From: Pseudomonas sp. PD9R
GTDB lineage: Bacteria; Pseudomonadota; Gammaproteobacteria; Pseudomonadales; Pseudomonadaceae
NCBI RefSeq assembly: GCF_019200975.1
Contig: NZ_JAHTMR010000001.1
Coordinates: 79,400 to 143,399 of the forward strand
Length of the DNA: 64,000 bases
Direction of reading: 5' to 3'
The notes beneath the pieces were generated by a model. It made no database searches, was not told where the DNA came from, and worked only from the letters and a program-made list of their open reading frames with translations. The position numbers and the translations under genes are program-made. This document shows, piece by piece, positions 51,837 to 60,604 of this stretch; the first letter of the stretch is position 1; each line of letters starts with the position of its first letter.

Positions 51837-53297
51837 TTACAACACCGAAGCTGTCTGCGCCAATTTCGGCTGGCGATACAAGTCCAGCAGCACCTGATCG
51901 AGCACCGACGAGGCGCCAAACGGAGCTTTGTCGTTGAGGATCGCCACCACCGCCCAAGTGTTGCCGTTGACGTCGCGGCTGAAACCGGCGATGGCACGCA
52001 CGGTGTTGAGGGTGCCAGTCTTGACATGCGCTTCACCGCGCATCGCGGTGGTCTTCAGGCGTTTGCGCATGGTGCCGTCAGTGCCGGCAATCGGCAGCGA
52101 GCTGATGTACTCGGCGGAGTACGGGCTATGCCACGCGGCTTGCAGCATCGAAGCCATCTCCCGTGCACTGACACGTTCGGCGCGGGACAGCCCGGAGCCG
52201 TTCTCCATCACCAGGTGCGGCGCGGTGATGCCTTTCTTCGCCAGCCACTGACGCACCACACGCTGTGCAGCCTTGGCGTCGTCGGCATCGGCATCGGTAC
52301 GGAATTTCTGGCCGAGGCTCAGGAACAGCTGCTGGGCCATGGTGTTGTTACTGTATTTGTTGATGTCGCGGATGATTTCCGCCAGGTCCGGCGAGAACGC
52401 CCGTGCCAGCACCTTGGCGTCTTTAGGCGTTGGCGCGAGCACATCCTTGCCCTGAATGCTGCCACCCAACTCCTTCCAGATCGCGCGCACGGCGCCGGCG
52501 GTGTAGGTCGCGTGGTCGAGCAGCGACAGGTAAGTCTGCGAGCTGCAACCTTCGCCCAACTGGCCGCCAACGGTCACGGTCACGCTGCCATCGGCCTGTG
52601 GCACCGGGTTGTAGCGCACGCCGCCGGTGCACTGCTTGGAGTTGATCGCCTTGACTTGATTGTCGATGCGGATGCTGGCAATTGGCGGCTCTACCGAGAC
52701 CAACACCTTGCCCGAGTCGTTGCGCGCAACGAAGCGCAGGGCCTTGAGGTTGACCAGCAGCGAATCGGGTTTGACCAGGAACGGTTTGTTCTCGTCGTTG
52801 CCGTCGTCGTTGAACTCCGGCAATTGTGGTTGCACGAAGAAGCCTTTATCCAGCACCAGGTCGCCGGTGACCTGGGTCACACCGTTGGCGCGCAAATCGC
52901 GCATCAGCAGCCAGAGTTTTTCCATGTTCAGCTTCGGATCACCGCCACCCTTGAGGTAGAGGTTGCCGTTGAGGATGCCGCCACTGAGGGTGCCATCGGT
53001 GTAGAACTCGGTTTTCCACTGGTGGTTCGGGCCGAGCATTTCCAGGGCCGCGTAGGTGGTGACCAGCTTCATGGTCGAGGCCGGGTTGACCGACACGTCG
53101 GCGTTGAAAATGGTCGGTGTGCCGGGACCGGTCAGCGGGATCATCACCAGCGACAGGGCGTTATCCTGCAACTTGCTGGCCTTGAGGGCTTTTTCAACGT
53201 TGGGCGATAGCGCGGTATTGATCGGATCAGCGGAAACGGGGAGGGCCAGCGGAAGGAGAAGGCTGGCCAGCAGCAATGGACGCAACGATTTAATCAT
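51837..53297 (-). CDS. dacB: D-alanyl-D-alanine carboxypeptidase/endopeptidase (PBP4 type)
   Basis: A 486-residue class C penicillin-binding protein, exported (signal peptide MIKSLRPLLLASLLLPLALP...VSA). The catalytic SxxK is in NPASTMKLVT (~residue 71), SxN in KYSNNTMAQQ and KTG in HVKTGTLNTV. Insert domains between SxxK and SxN are typical of PBP4, which cuts peptide cross-links in the periplasm. In P. aeruginosa, loss of DacB induces ampC; the role here is by analogy. Confidence 0.95.
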   Translation of the reverse strand: MIKSLRPLLLASLLLPLALPVSADPINTALSPNVEKALKASKLQDNALSLVMIPLTGPGTPTIFNADVSVNPASTMKLVTTYAALEMLGPNHQWKTEFYTDGTLSGGILNGNLYLKGGGDPKLNMEKLWLLMRDLRANGVTQVTGDLVLDKGFFVQPQLPEFNDDGNDENKPFLVKPDSLLVNLKALRFVARNDSGKVLVSVEPPIASIRIDNQVKAINSKQCTGGVRYNPVPQADGSVTVTVGGQLGEGCSSQTYLSLLDHATYTAGAVRAIWKELGGSIQGKDVLAPTPKDAKVLARAFSPDLAEIIRDINKYSNNTMAQQLFLSLGQKFRTDADADDAKAAQRVVRQWLAKKGITAPHLVMENGSGLSRAERVSAREMASMLQAAWHSPYSAEYISSLPIAGTDGTMRKRLKTTAMRGEAHVKTGTLNTVRAIAGFSRDVNGNTWAVVAILNDKAPFGASSVLDQVLLDLYRQPKLAQTASVL

Positions 53298-53559
53298 GTG
53301 AAATAAAACCCTACAGCCGAGGGGGAAAAGACGAGGGCATGAAAATGAAAGCCCTCAGCGGTCGTGAAAGTGTCGGCATTATGCCCCAAGCTGTTGCGGC
53401 TTGTGCCGTGCCTTGGCCTTCTAATCCGCTATTTTTTTACCGACGGTACGCTGCGCGGAGGTTTGAGACCGACTCGACAGGTTTTGTAGCAGGGGGAGCA
53501 ACTGACAGATTTCAGTAAGGCGGAGGGCGCCAGGAGGGGGGTACACATATTGTCGGGCC
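53298..53559. other. Region between dacB and the yggL terminator
   Basis: No gene seen. A hairpin GAGGGC/GCCCTC (53333-53356) lies in the dacB leader. The rest shows no repeats, and I could not identify a promoter with confidence. Confidence 0.4.
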
Positions 53560-53596
53560 ATAAACAAACAGGGCCATCACAATGGATGGCCCTGTT
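53560..53596 (-). terminator. Intrinsic terminator of yggL
   Basis: A 12-bp stem, AACAGGGCCATC with GATGGCCCTGTT, and a T-rich run on the minus strand. It begins five bases after the yggL stop codon. Confidence 0.9.
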
Positions 53597-53601
53597 GAAC
53601 A

Positions 53602-53946
53602 TCAAGCTACCGGATTGATCGGCTTTTCCGGGTACCAGACGTCGATCAGCGGGCTGACGGTTGCTTCGGTCAGTTCGCTGCGGCCCTTGAGCCAGGCTTC
53701 AACGGCAGCACGCTGCTCTTCGGACACCGAGCCACGCTTCTGCAGGCAAACCAGACCGAAGTCGTCGCCGCCAACATAGCCCAGACCGTTGGCTTCCATG
53801 GCTTCTTTCAGGAACGCGTCGAGGAATGCGTCGATTGCCTCGTCAGCCAGGTCTTCCTTGAAGTCCAGGTTCAATTCGAAGCCCAATTCCTGGAACTCGT
53901 CTACACAGAGCTTTTTGCGCAGACGCTGGGAGCGGTTAGTGGCCAT
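53602..53946 (-). CDS. yggL: YggL family 50S ribosome-binding protein (DUF469)
   Basis: A 114-residue protein. A basic start, MATNRSQRLRKKLCVDEFQE, is followed by an acidic helical part (LDFKEDLADEAIDAFLDAFL) and the conserved GDDFGLVCLQKRGS. Members are reported to bind the 50S subunit. It is a single-gene unit: its own terminator is five bases downstream. Confidence 0.93.
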   Translation of the reverse strand: MATNRSQRLRKKLCVDEFQELGFELNLDFKEDLADEAIDAFLDAFLKEAMEANGLGYVGGDDFGLVCLQKRGSVSEEQRAAVEAWLKGRSELTEATVSPLIDVWYPEKPINPVA

Positions 53947-54030
53947 GAAACATTCCTCTTAAGTAATATCGCGGCGCATCTTACCAGCTAAGAGACCTCC
54001 CTGCTCCAGAACCCCCGGCTTTTTGCGCTT

Positions 54031-55338
54031 TTACAGACCGGGTAACACATTCGGCGGCACAATCGCCCCGCCTTTCATCACCACAGGGGTTTTCTCAAGA
54101 ATCGAAATGTCGGCAATCGGATCGCCGTCGACCGCGATCATGTCGGCAAAACGACCCGTACTGACGGCGCCGACATCCTGCTGCCAATTGAGCAAGTCTG
54201 CGGCGACCACTGTGGCGGACTGGATCGCCTGCATCGGCGTCATGCCGAACTTCACCATGTAGGCGAATTGCTTGGCATTGGTGCCGATTGGATAGACACC
54301 CGCGTCGGTGCCAAAGGCAATCTTCACCCCGGCCTTGACCGCTTTGCGAAAGGCCTGGCGCTGTACGTCAGTGGTTTCGGTGTTCTTGCGCAAGTAACTC
54401 TCAGGCCAGTTTTCCTTGTGACCGACTTCATCGATGTAATCGCCGTTATAGATATCCATCACAAGATAGGTGCCGTTGTCTTTCGCCAGTTTGATGCCTT
54501 CGTCATCCAGCAGCGAAGCATGCTCTACCGATTTGACGCCGGCGCGGATAGCGGCCTTGATTCCCTCAGCGCCATGGGCGTGGACGGTGGCGTAGCTTTT
54601 GTGCACCTTGGCTTCCTCGACCACCGCGCGCATTTCTTCTTCGGTCATTTCCATTTGCCCCGGTTCAGTGCCTTCGGCCAGTACCGAACCGGTTCCCATC
54701 ATTTTGATGGTGTCCACGCCGTGCTGGAACAGGTAGCGAGTCTTCAACTTCGCGTCATTGGCATCGCGATAGACGCCGACCCGCATATCCGCCGGAATCT
54801 CTACCCCCGGCGCAAATCCCGTGACTTCGCCGCCACCGCCCGCGACGGTGATGTACGCGCCCACTACGTTCATTCTTGGTCCCAGCACGCGGTTGGCGTT
54901 GATCGCATCACGCAGCGCGACATCGGTAAACGCTCGATAGGTGCCAAGGTCATGCACCGTTGTAAAACCCGCACGCAAGGTTTGATACGCATGTTTGGCG
55001 CCCATCAGCGCCACGTCTTGCGGAGAATGCAGCAGGGGTTCGGCCACGTTATTAGTCATGTCCCAGTCGGAGATGTGCGTGTGCATATCGATCAGGCCGG
55101 GCAACACGGTCTTGGCGGACCAATCAATCACTGTGCTATTGGCCGGTGGCGCACTCCACGGTTCCACGGCGACGATGCGATCATCTTCAATCTTGATGCG
55201 CTGATTGCTCAGTACCTTGCCTTTTTCGACATCCACTAAATGTCCGGCGTGGACATATACGGTATCTGCGTGTGCGGATAAAGCCATCGCGGAGAGTGTT
55301 ACAGCCAGCGCAATACACTTGATCGGAAAGTTCTTCAT
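54031..55338 (-). CDS. Exported amidohydrolase (imidazolonepropionase/prolidase-like)
   Basis: A 435-residue metal-dependent hydrolase with a signal peptide (MKNFPIKCIALAVTLSAMAL...SAHA). Metal ligands are His-x-His in LIDMHTHISDWD, a lysine in DTIKMMGTGS (possible carboxylated Lys), His in ATVHAHGAEG, His in SVEHASLLDD and Asp in IAFGTDAGVYP. This set matches secreted amidohydrolases that cleave dipeptides or similar amides. The ATG at 55336-55338 has AAGAGG seven bases upstream. It follows an OprD-type porin by 38 bases, so porin and enzyme may process one imported or periplasmic substrate. Confidence 0.88.
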   Translation of the reverse strand: MKNFPIKCIALAVTLSAMALSAHADTVYVHAGHLVDVEKGKVLSNQRIKIEDDRIVAVEPWSAPPANSTVIDWSAKTVLPGLIDMHTHISDWDMTNNVAEPLLHSPQDVALMGAKHAYQTLRAGFTTVHDLGTYRAFTDVALRDAINANRVLGPRMNVVGAYITVAGGGGEVTGFAPGVEIPADMRVGVYRDANDAKLKTRYLFQHGVDTIKMMGTGSVLAEGTEPGQMEMTEEEMRAVVEEAKVHKSYATVHAHGAEGIKAAIRAGVKSVEHASLLDDEGIKLAKDNGTYLVMDIYNGDYIDEVGHKENWPESYLRKNTETTDVQRQAFRKAVKAGVKIAFGTDAGVYPIGTNAKQFAYMVKFGMTPMQAIQSATVVAADLLNWQQDVGAVSTGRFADMIAVDGDPIADISILEKTPVVMKGGAIVPPNVLPGL

Positions 55339-55376
55339 GTGAAACCTCTTGTTTTTAGAGTACCCAGATGTGCACA

Positions 55377-56657
55377 TCAAAAAAGATCGAGCGGGTATTC
55401 GGTAATTATTCGGAGTTGCTTCACGCTGTCGCCGGTGAATGCGTGCGCGGCATAACGCACGCGTACTGACAGGTTTTTCAGTGCGCCACTGACTACAATG
55501 GTTTTCAGGTCGATATCGCGTTCAATTTGTTTGTCCGAAAGAGCGAAGTAAGCGTACAGGCCATCCGGATCAACTTTCTCGTTATCGATATCGAACCCAT
55601 AGACATAACGAAGCGCGAGCGTTGTGTGCAAATAGCCTGTGCTGCCAAAGTCATAGGCGTAGCCAAGTCCGATCGACTGTTCGCCGGGACCGTTGAAATC
55701 TCCATACTGCGAAGAGTTGGCCAAATAGATAGAGTCCATGTAAGTGCCATCGGACGACATCAAGTAGTCGAACGGTTGGCTGCCATGCACCTTTTGATAG
55801 GACAACGTAAAAGTATGCGGGCCGTGGCCATAAGCAGTCGCCAACGACCAGGCGGTGACGTTTATGGGGCCGGCATTGGCCTGGCCTTCATCGAGCGAGC
55901 GATAAAGATTGAAATCGAAACTCAGTGTCTGTTCTGTTGCCAGGGGCAAGCTGTAATTGGCGTTAACGTAGAACTGCCGCCACAGATCTTCTGCGCGAGA
56001 CACATAGAAACCGACGCCACCTTCCTCGACGGGCAGCCAGGTGAAACCGGCGTAGTCCACGTCGCCGGCGTCTACCCCGGCATACCCGGCTTCAAACCCT
56101 TCGTCGTGGTTTGTCGTCGTATAACCTCGGGAGGAATAAAAATGGCCGATATCGATACTGACCTTGTCGATGTCATCACTTAAAAGTTGAATGCCTCTTG
56201 TGGTCATTGGCATCAATCGTAAGTCGGGCGTTGCAAACACAGGGTTGTAAGGACGGAGATCGCCGTACTTGATAACCGTGTTTGACCATTTCATTTTTAC
56301 CGAGGCGTTGAGTGTCGATGACTCAGTTCTTTCACCGTCGCCCTCGGCGGGGAACATGCCCGTGCCCACCGTGCCGCGTCCACCATCCAGCTTGTAAGCG
56401 GTGTAGACACTTGAATCAACTCCGAATCCGATATCGCCTTGAGTGAAACCGGATTGATAGTCCATCAGGAAGCCCTGTCCCCATCCTCGTGCATCGGGAT
56501 AGTCGGACAGTGAGTTGCGATTGAAATACATATTGCGTGCAATGAGTTTGGCGGAGCTGCCTTCGATAAAACCTTCTGGGGCTTCGTCAGCCTGGGCTTG
56601 CAGAGAACTTGCGGACATCGAAAGTGCAAAAAGTCCCAACCATGGGCGATTTTTCAT
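55377..56657 (-). CDS. OprD-family outer-membrane porin
   Basis: A 426-residue protein with a signal peptide (MKNRPWLGLFALSMSASSLQ...AQA). The OprD-type start is GFIEGSSAKLIARNMYFNRN. Alternating hydrophobic strands continue to the C-terminal FQ-like aromatic end (YPLDLF, terminal Phe), as needed for outer-membrane insertion. The family takes up basic amino acids, dipeptides or organic acids. Upstream of an exported amidohydrolase in one operon, it may supply that enzyme's substrate or a product. Confidence 0.9.
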   Translation of the reverse strand: MKNRPWLGLFALSMSASSLQAQADEAPEGFIEGSSAKLIARNMYFNRNSLSDYPDARGWGQGFLMDYQSGFTQGDIGFGVDSSVYTAYKLDGGRGTVGTGMFPAEGDGERTESSTLNASVKMKWSNTVIKYGDLRPYNPVFATPDLRLMPMTTRGIQLLSDDIDKVSIDIGHFYSSRGYTTTNHDEGFEAGYAGVDAGDVDYAGFTWLPVEEGGVGFYVSRAEDLWRQFYVNANYSLPLATEQTLSFDFNLYRSLDEGQANAGPINVTAWSLATAYGHGPHTFTLSYQKVHGSQPFDYLMSSDGTYMDSIYLANSSQYGDFNGPGEQSIGLGYAYDFGSTGYLHTTLALRYVYGFDIDNEKVDPDGLYAYFALSDKQIERDIDLKTIVVSGALKNLSVRVRYAAHAFTGDSVKQLRIITEYPLDLF

Positions 56658-56778
56658 TTGAGGCCTCGGGGCTTTGTTTCTTATTGTTTTATAAAAGCGC
56701 CTCCAAGAATGTGCCCCGGCCCTCTGAATTTACAGTGATGTATCTGCATTAATCCTATGTCAGTAGCGCATAGGAAAT

Positions 56779-56844
56779 AAAAGATCGCAGCCTCGTTGCA
56801 CTCGACAGCTCCTACACGTGAAACGAGGCTGCGATCTTTTGATC
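56779..56844. repeat. Truncated, fused REP doublet
   Basis: The left unit (AAGATCGCAGCCTCGTTGCACTCG...CTCCTACA) is complete. The right unit begins in the middle of the long tip (gtgaaacgaggctgcgatc) and lacks its GTAGGAGCTGTCGA half, as if by deletion. It ends directly at the stop codon of the BenE-type gene. Confidence 0.75.
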
Positions 56845-58035
56845 CTACGCTTTACGCCAATTCAAAATCAGCAACGTCACCACCCCCGCCACAATCCCCC
56901 AGAACGCCGACCCAATGGAAAACAGGGTCAACCCCGATGCCGTGACCATAAAAGTGATCAGCGCCGCTTCGCGTTCCTTCACTTCGCTCATGGCAATGCT
57001 CAGGCCATTGATGATCGAGCCGAACAACGCCAGCGCGGCAATCGACAGCACCAACTCCTTGGGCAGCGCGGCAAACAACGCCGCCAGCGTTGCGCCGAAC
57101 ACCCCGGCGATGCCGTAGAAAATCCCGCACCAGACCGCGGCGGTGTAGCGCTTGTTGCGATCCTCATGGGCATGCGGCCCGGTGCAGATCGCCGCGCTGA
57201 TGGCCGCCAGGTTGATCCCGTGGGAACCGAACGGCGCCAACAGCAGCGAAGCGATGCCGGTGGTGGTGATCAGCGGCGAGGCCGGCACCGTGTAGCCGTC
57301 GGCACGCAACACGGCGATGCCCGGCATGTTTTGCGATGTCATCGCCACCACGAACAGCGGAATGCCGATACTGATGGTCGCGGCCAGGGAGAAGTGCGGG
57401 GTGGTCCAGACCGGTGTCGCTACTTCCAGATGGAAGCCGCTGAAATCCAGCAGCCCCATGAAGCCCGACAAGGCAGTCCCGATCAGCAGCGCTGCCAGTA
57501 CCGCATAGCGAGGGGACAGTCGCTTGACCACCAGGTAGGTGAAGAACATGCCCAGCACCAGGGCCGTTCGATGCTGGGCGGCGACGAAAATCTCGCTGCC
57601 GATCTTGAACAGAATGCCCGCCAGTAACGCGGCGGCCAACGACGCCGGGATCTTTTTCACCAACCGTTCGAAGCTGCCGGTCAGGCCGCAAATCGTCACC
57701 AGCACCGCGCACGTAATATAGGCACCAATGGCTTCGCCATAACTTACGCCGCCAAGGCTGGTGATCAACAACGCGGCACCGGGCGTCGACCAGGCAATGG
57801 TAATCGGCGTGCGATAGCGCAAAGACAGCCCGATGGAACACACCGCCATGCCAATGGAAATCGCCCAGATCCACGACGAGATCTGCCCGCTGGTCAGGCC
57901 CGCCGCTTGCCCGGCCTGGAACATCAGCACCAGGGAACTGGTGTAACCGGTCATCATCGCGATGAACCCGGCGACGATGGCCGAGGGCGATGTATCGGCC
58001 AGTGGACGGAGTTGCGTGTGCGTGGCGTCGTTCAT
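56845..58035 (-). CDS. benE: BenE-family (benzoate/H+ symporter-like) transporter
   Basis: A 396-residue membrane protein with 11-12 hydrophobic segments. BenE features include SPSAIVAGFIAMMTGYTSSL, ISSWIWAISIGMAVCSIGLS, AWSTPGAALL and APFGSHGINLAAISAAICTG. The family is related to NCS2 nucleobase carriers; benzoate is the best known substrate. No benzoate-catabolic genes are nearby. It stands next to a GntR gene and a purine-degradation block, so a nucleobase-like substrate is also possible. Symbol by family. Confidence 0.85.
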   Translation of the reverse strand: MNDATHTQLRPLADTSPSAIVAGFIAMMTGYTSSLVLMFQAGQAAGLTSGQISSWIWAISIGMAVCSIGLSLRYRTPITIAWSTPGAALLITSLGGVSYGEAIGAYITCAVLVTICGLTGSFERLVKKIPASLAAALLAGILFKIGSEIFVAAQHRTALVLGMFFTYLVVKRLSPRYAVLAALLIGTALSGFMGLLDFSGFHLEVATPVWTTPHFSLAATISIGIPLFVVAMTSQNMPGIAVLRADGYTVPASPLITTTGIASLLLAPFGSHGINLAAISAAICTGPHAHEDRNKRYTAAVWCGIFYGIAGVFGATLAALFAALPKELVLSIAALALFGSIINGLSIAMSEVKEREAALITFMVTASGLTLFSIGSAFWGIVAGVVTLLILNWRKA

Positions 58036-58070
58036 GACGGCGATGATCCTTATACATTTGAAGATGTCTT

Positions 58071-58165
58071 GTAGGAGCTGCCGAGTGAAACGAGGCTGCG
58101 ATCTTTTGATCTTAAAAAAACAACATCAAAAGATCGCAGCCTCGTTTCACTCGACAGCTCCTACA
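58071..58165. repeat. REP doublet, topology A, in a divergent promoter region
   Basis: GTAGGAGCTGCCGAGTGAAACGAGG to CTCCTAC at 58159-58165. It is the only doublet in the window placed between two divergent gene starts (BenE-type and GntR). Confidence 0.85.
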
Positions 58166-58257
58166 GGATTCCGGGTTAAAGCCTAAACTCAAAAGCAAGC
58201 AAACGTTGCGATACAGCAGAAGCGACATACAGCCGTACAGTCGTGTTGCCACTACCT

Positions 58258-58269
58258 ATTGTGTACAAT
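58258..58269. promoter_or_regulatory. Palindrome ATTGTGTACAAT upstream of the GntR gene
   Basis: ATTGT and ACAAT form an inverted repeat with a 2-bp centre. It resembles TTGTATACAA at 6988-6997 and has the TNGTNNACNA-like form of FadR-type GntR sites. It lies 93 bp before the GntR start and is a probable auto-regulatory operator. Confidence 0.5.
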
Positions 58270-58361
58270 CGCAGTGTTTTTTACGCGATACTTGCCAGCG
58301 ACCCACTGTGCCGTATTACAGTCACGGTCAATTCGCCGCAGTTCTCCCGACTCGAGTGCCC

Positions 58362-59126
58362 ATGAACGAACAGTTGCAACCCCTCAAGAAACAACCGCGA
58401 GCAGGCAAAGCCGGCCGCAGCGGTACCCAGGACGATATTGTCTATGCGCATATCTTCGAGGCCATCCTCGAACAGCGCCTGGCGCCCGGCACCAAGTTGA
58501 GCGAAGAAGCGCTGGGGGAAATTTTCGGGGTCAGCCGCACCATCATTCGTCGCGCGCTGTCACGCCTGGCCCATGAAGGCGTGGTGCTGCTGCGTCCGAA
58601 CCGTGGTGCCGTCGTTGCCAGCCCGAGCGTCGAAGAGGCGCGTCAGGTGTTCATGGCTCGTCGTCTGGTAGAGCGCGCGATCACCGAACTGGCGGTTCAA
58701 CACGCCACTGCCGAGCAGATCGCCGAGTTGCGCCAGATGGTCAATGACGAGCGCGACAGCTTCTCCCGTGGCGATCGTGGTGCCGGTATCCGCCTGTCGG
58801 GCGAATTCCACCTGAAACTGGCCGAAGCGGCGAAAAACGCGCCGTTGATCAGCTTCCAGCGCAGCCTGGTGTCCCAGACTTCGCTGATCATCGCCCAGTA
58901 CGAAAGCGGCAACCGTTCCCACTGTTCCTACGACGAACACACCCAATTGATCGACGCCATTGAAGCGCGCAACGCTGAGTTGGCCGTGGACCTGATGATG
59001 CATCACATGGATCACATCGACAGCAAACTCAACCTCGACGAAGAAAGCGCGTCGGACGATTTGCATGCGGTGTTTTCGCATTTGTTGCAGACCAAGAAGC
59101 CAGGACGGTCGAGCGCCAAACTCTGA
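58362..59126 (+). CDS. GntR-family (FadR/FCD-type) regulator
   Basis: A 254-residue regulator. The N-terminal winged helix spans ~25-90 (GTKLSEEALGEIFGVSRTII, RRALSRLAHEGVVLLRPNRG). A C-terminal FCD domain has helical metal-site residues (EFHLKLAEA, EHTQLIDAI, HHMDHIDS). It starts at ATG 58362, where the conserved part begins; an upstream frame to 58206 crosses the operator region. It is convergent with guaD-xdhC-xdhB and divergent from the BenE-type gene. A role in purine use fits its position in other pseudomonads, but the effector is unknown. Confidence 0.88.
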   Translation: MNEQLQPLKKQPRAGKAGRSGTQDDIVYAHIFEAILEQRLAPGTKLSEEALGEIFGVSRTIIRRALSRLAHEGVVLLRPNRGAVVASPSVEEARQVFMARRLVERAITELAVQHATAEQIAELRQMVNDERDSFSRGDRGAGIRLSGEFHLKLAEAAKNAPLISFQRSLVSQTSLIIAQYESGNRSHCSYDEHTQLIDAIEARNAELAVDLMMHHMDHIDSKLNLDEESASDDLHAVFSHLLQTKKPGRSSAKL

Positions 59127-59128
59127 TA

Positions 59129-59226
59129 GAAAAGATCGCAGCCTCGTTTCACTCGACAGCTCCTACAGGGATCGCATTTCAATGTAGGAGCTGTCGAGTG
59201 CAACGAGGCTGCGATCCTTTGATCTT
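59129..59226. repeat. REP doublet, topology B, long tips
   Basis: AAAAGATCGCAGCCTCGTTTC and the inverse GAGTGCAACGAGGCTGCGATC, inward CTCCTAC/GTAGGAG. It begins three bases after the GntR stop codon. Confidence 0.85.
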
Positions 59227-59236
59227 TCCGGCAGAC

Positions 59237-59277
59237 AAAAAAATCCCCCGGGCTGAAAAGCAACGGGGGATTTTTTT
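59237..59277. terminator. Bidirectional terminator between the GntR gene and guaD
   Basis: ATCCCCCG pairs with CGGGGGAT, with seven A on one side and seven T on the other. It serves both convergent transcripts and sits 15 bases from the guaD stop codon. Confidence 0.9.
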
Positions 59278-59291
59278 ATGCCCGAAAAGCC

Positions 59292-60596
59292 TTAACGCTG
59301 ATGCACCAGATTCCCCGCCGCATACGTCTGCAGCACCGTCCGGTCATCACCCAGCGTCATCAACACAAACAACGTCTCGGCAATGTTGTTGGCCTGCTTC
59401 AAGCGATAGCTCAGCAGCGGCGTGGCGTTGTAGTCCAGTACCAGGAAGTCAGCGTCGGTGCCCGGTTGCAGATTGCCGATCTTGTCTTCCAGCCGCAGCG
59501 CGCGGGCGCCGCCGAGGGTGGCCAGGTACAGCGATTTGAACGGGCTCAGTCGCGCACCTTGCAGTTGCATCACTTTGTAGGCTTCGTTGAGGGTTTGCAG
59601 CAGCGAGAAACTGGTGCCGCCACCCACGTCGGTGCCGATGCCGACGTTCAACTTGTGCTTCTCGGCCATCGGCAAATTGAACAGCCCGCTGCCGAGGAAG
59701 AAGTTCGAAGTCGGGCAGAAGGCGATCGCCGAGCCGGTTTCAGCCAGGCGCGCGCACTCGTCGTCGCACAAGTGCACACCGTGGGCGAACACCGAGCGCT
59801 CGCCGAGTAATTGGTAGTGGTCGTAGACGTCCAGGTAACCCTTGCGCTCCGGGAACAGTTCCTTGACCCACTCGATTTCCTTGAGGTTTTCGCTGATGTG
59901 GGTCTGCATGTACAGATCAGGGAATTCGCTCAGCAACTGCCCAGCCAGGGTCAGTTGCTCCGGGGTGCTGGTCGGTGCGAAGCGTGGGGTCACCGCATAG
60001 TGCAGGCGAGCCTTGCCGTGCCAGCGCTCGATCAGCGCCTTGCTTTCCACGTAGCTCGATTCGGCGGTGTCGGTCAGATAGTCCGGGGCGTTGCGGTCCA
60101 TCATCACTTTGCCGGCGATCATCCGCAGGTCGAGTTGCTCCGCTGCCTCGAAGAACGAATTCACCGATTGCGGGTGCACGCTACCGAAAACCAGTGCGGT
60201 GGTGGTGCCGTTACGCAGCAGTTCCTTGATGAAAATGTCCGCGACTTCGTCGGCGTGAGCCTTGTCGGCGAACTGGCTTTCACATGGGAACGTGTAGGTG
60301 TTGAGCCAGTCCAGCAGTTGCTCGCCATAGGCACCAACCATGCCGGTTTGCGGCAAGTGGATATGCGTGTCGATGAAACCCGGTGTGATCAGCGCATCCT
60401 GGTAATGGGTAATCTCGATGTCTGTCGGCAGCGTTGGCAGCAATTCGCTGGCGTGGCCGATGGCGCTGATCTTGCCGTTTTCGATCACCAGCAAGCCGTC
60501 TTCGAAATATTCAAACGAGGCTTCGATGCCCACTTCGGCGGGGTCGGCAATGCTGTGCAGGAGGGCGGCGCGGTAGGCTTTGCGAGTCAGAGGCAT
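59292..60596 (-). CDS. guaD: Guanine deaminase
   Basis: A 434-residue zinc amidohydrolase that turns guanine into xanthine. Zinc ligands are His-x-His in FIDTHIHLPQTG, His in MQTHISENL, His in FAHGVHLCDDE and Asp in GIGTDVGGGTSF. The signature GAYGEQLLDWLNTYTFP is specific to guanine deaminases. I use the ATG at 60594-60596 (MPLTRKAYRAALL). It follows xdhC by eight bases and supplies xanthine for xanthine dehydrogenase from the same transcript. Confidence 0.95.
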   Translation of the reverse strand: MPLTRKAYRAALLHSIADPAEVGIEASFEYFEDGLLVIENGKISAIGHASELLPTLPTDIEITHYQDALITPGFIDTHIHLPQTGMVGAYGEQLLDWLNTYTFPCESQFADKAHADEVADIFIKELLRNGTTTALVFGSVHPQSVNSFFEAAEQLDLRMIAGKVMMDRNAPDYLTDTAESSYVESKALIERWHGKARLHYAVTPRFAPTSTPEQLTLAGQLLSEFPDLYMQTHISENLKEIEWVKELFPERKGYLDVYDHYQLLGERSVFAHGVHLCDDECARLAETGSAIAFCPTSNFFLGSGLFNLPMAEKHKLNVGIGTDVGGGTSFSLLQTLNEAYKVMQLQGARLSPFKSLYLATLGGARALRLEDKIGNLQPGTDADFLVLDYNATPLLSYRLKQANNIAETLFVLMTLGDDRTVLQTYAAGNLVHQR

Positions 60597-60604
60597 GGGC
60601 GTTC

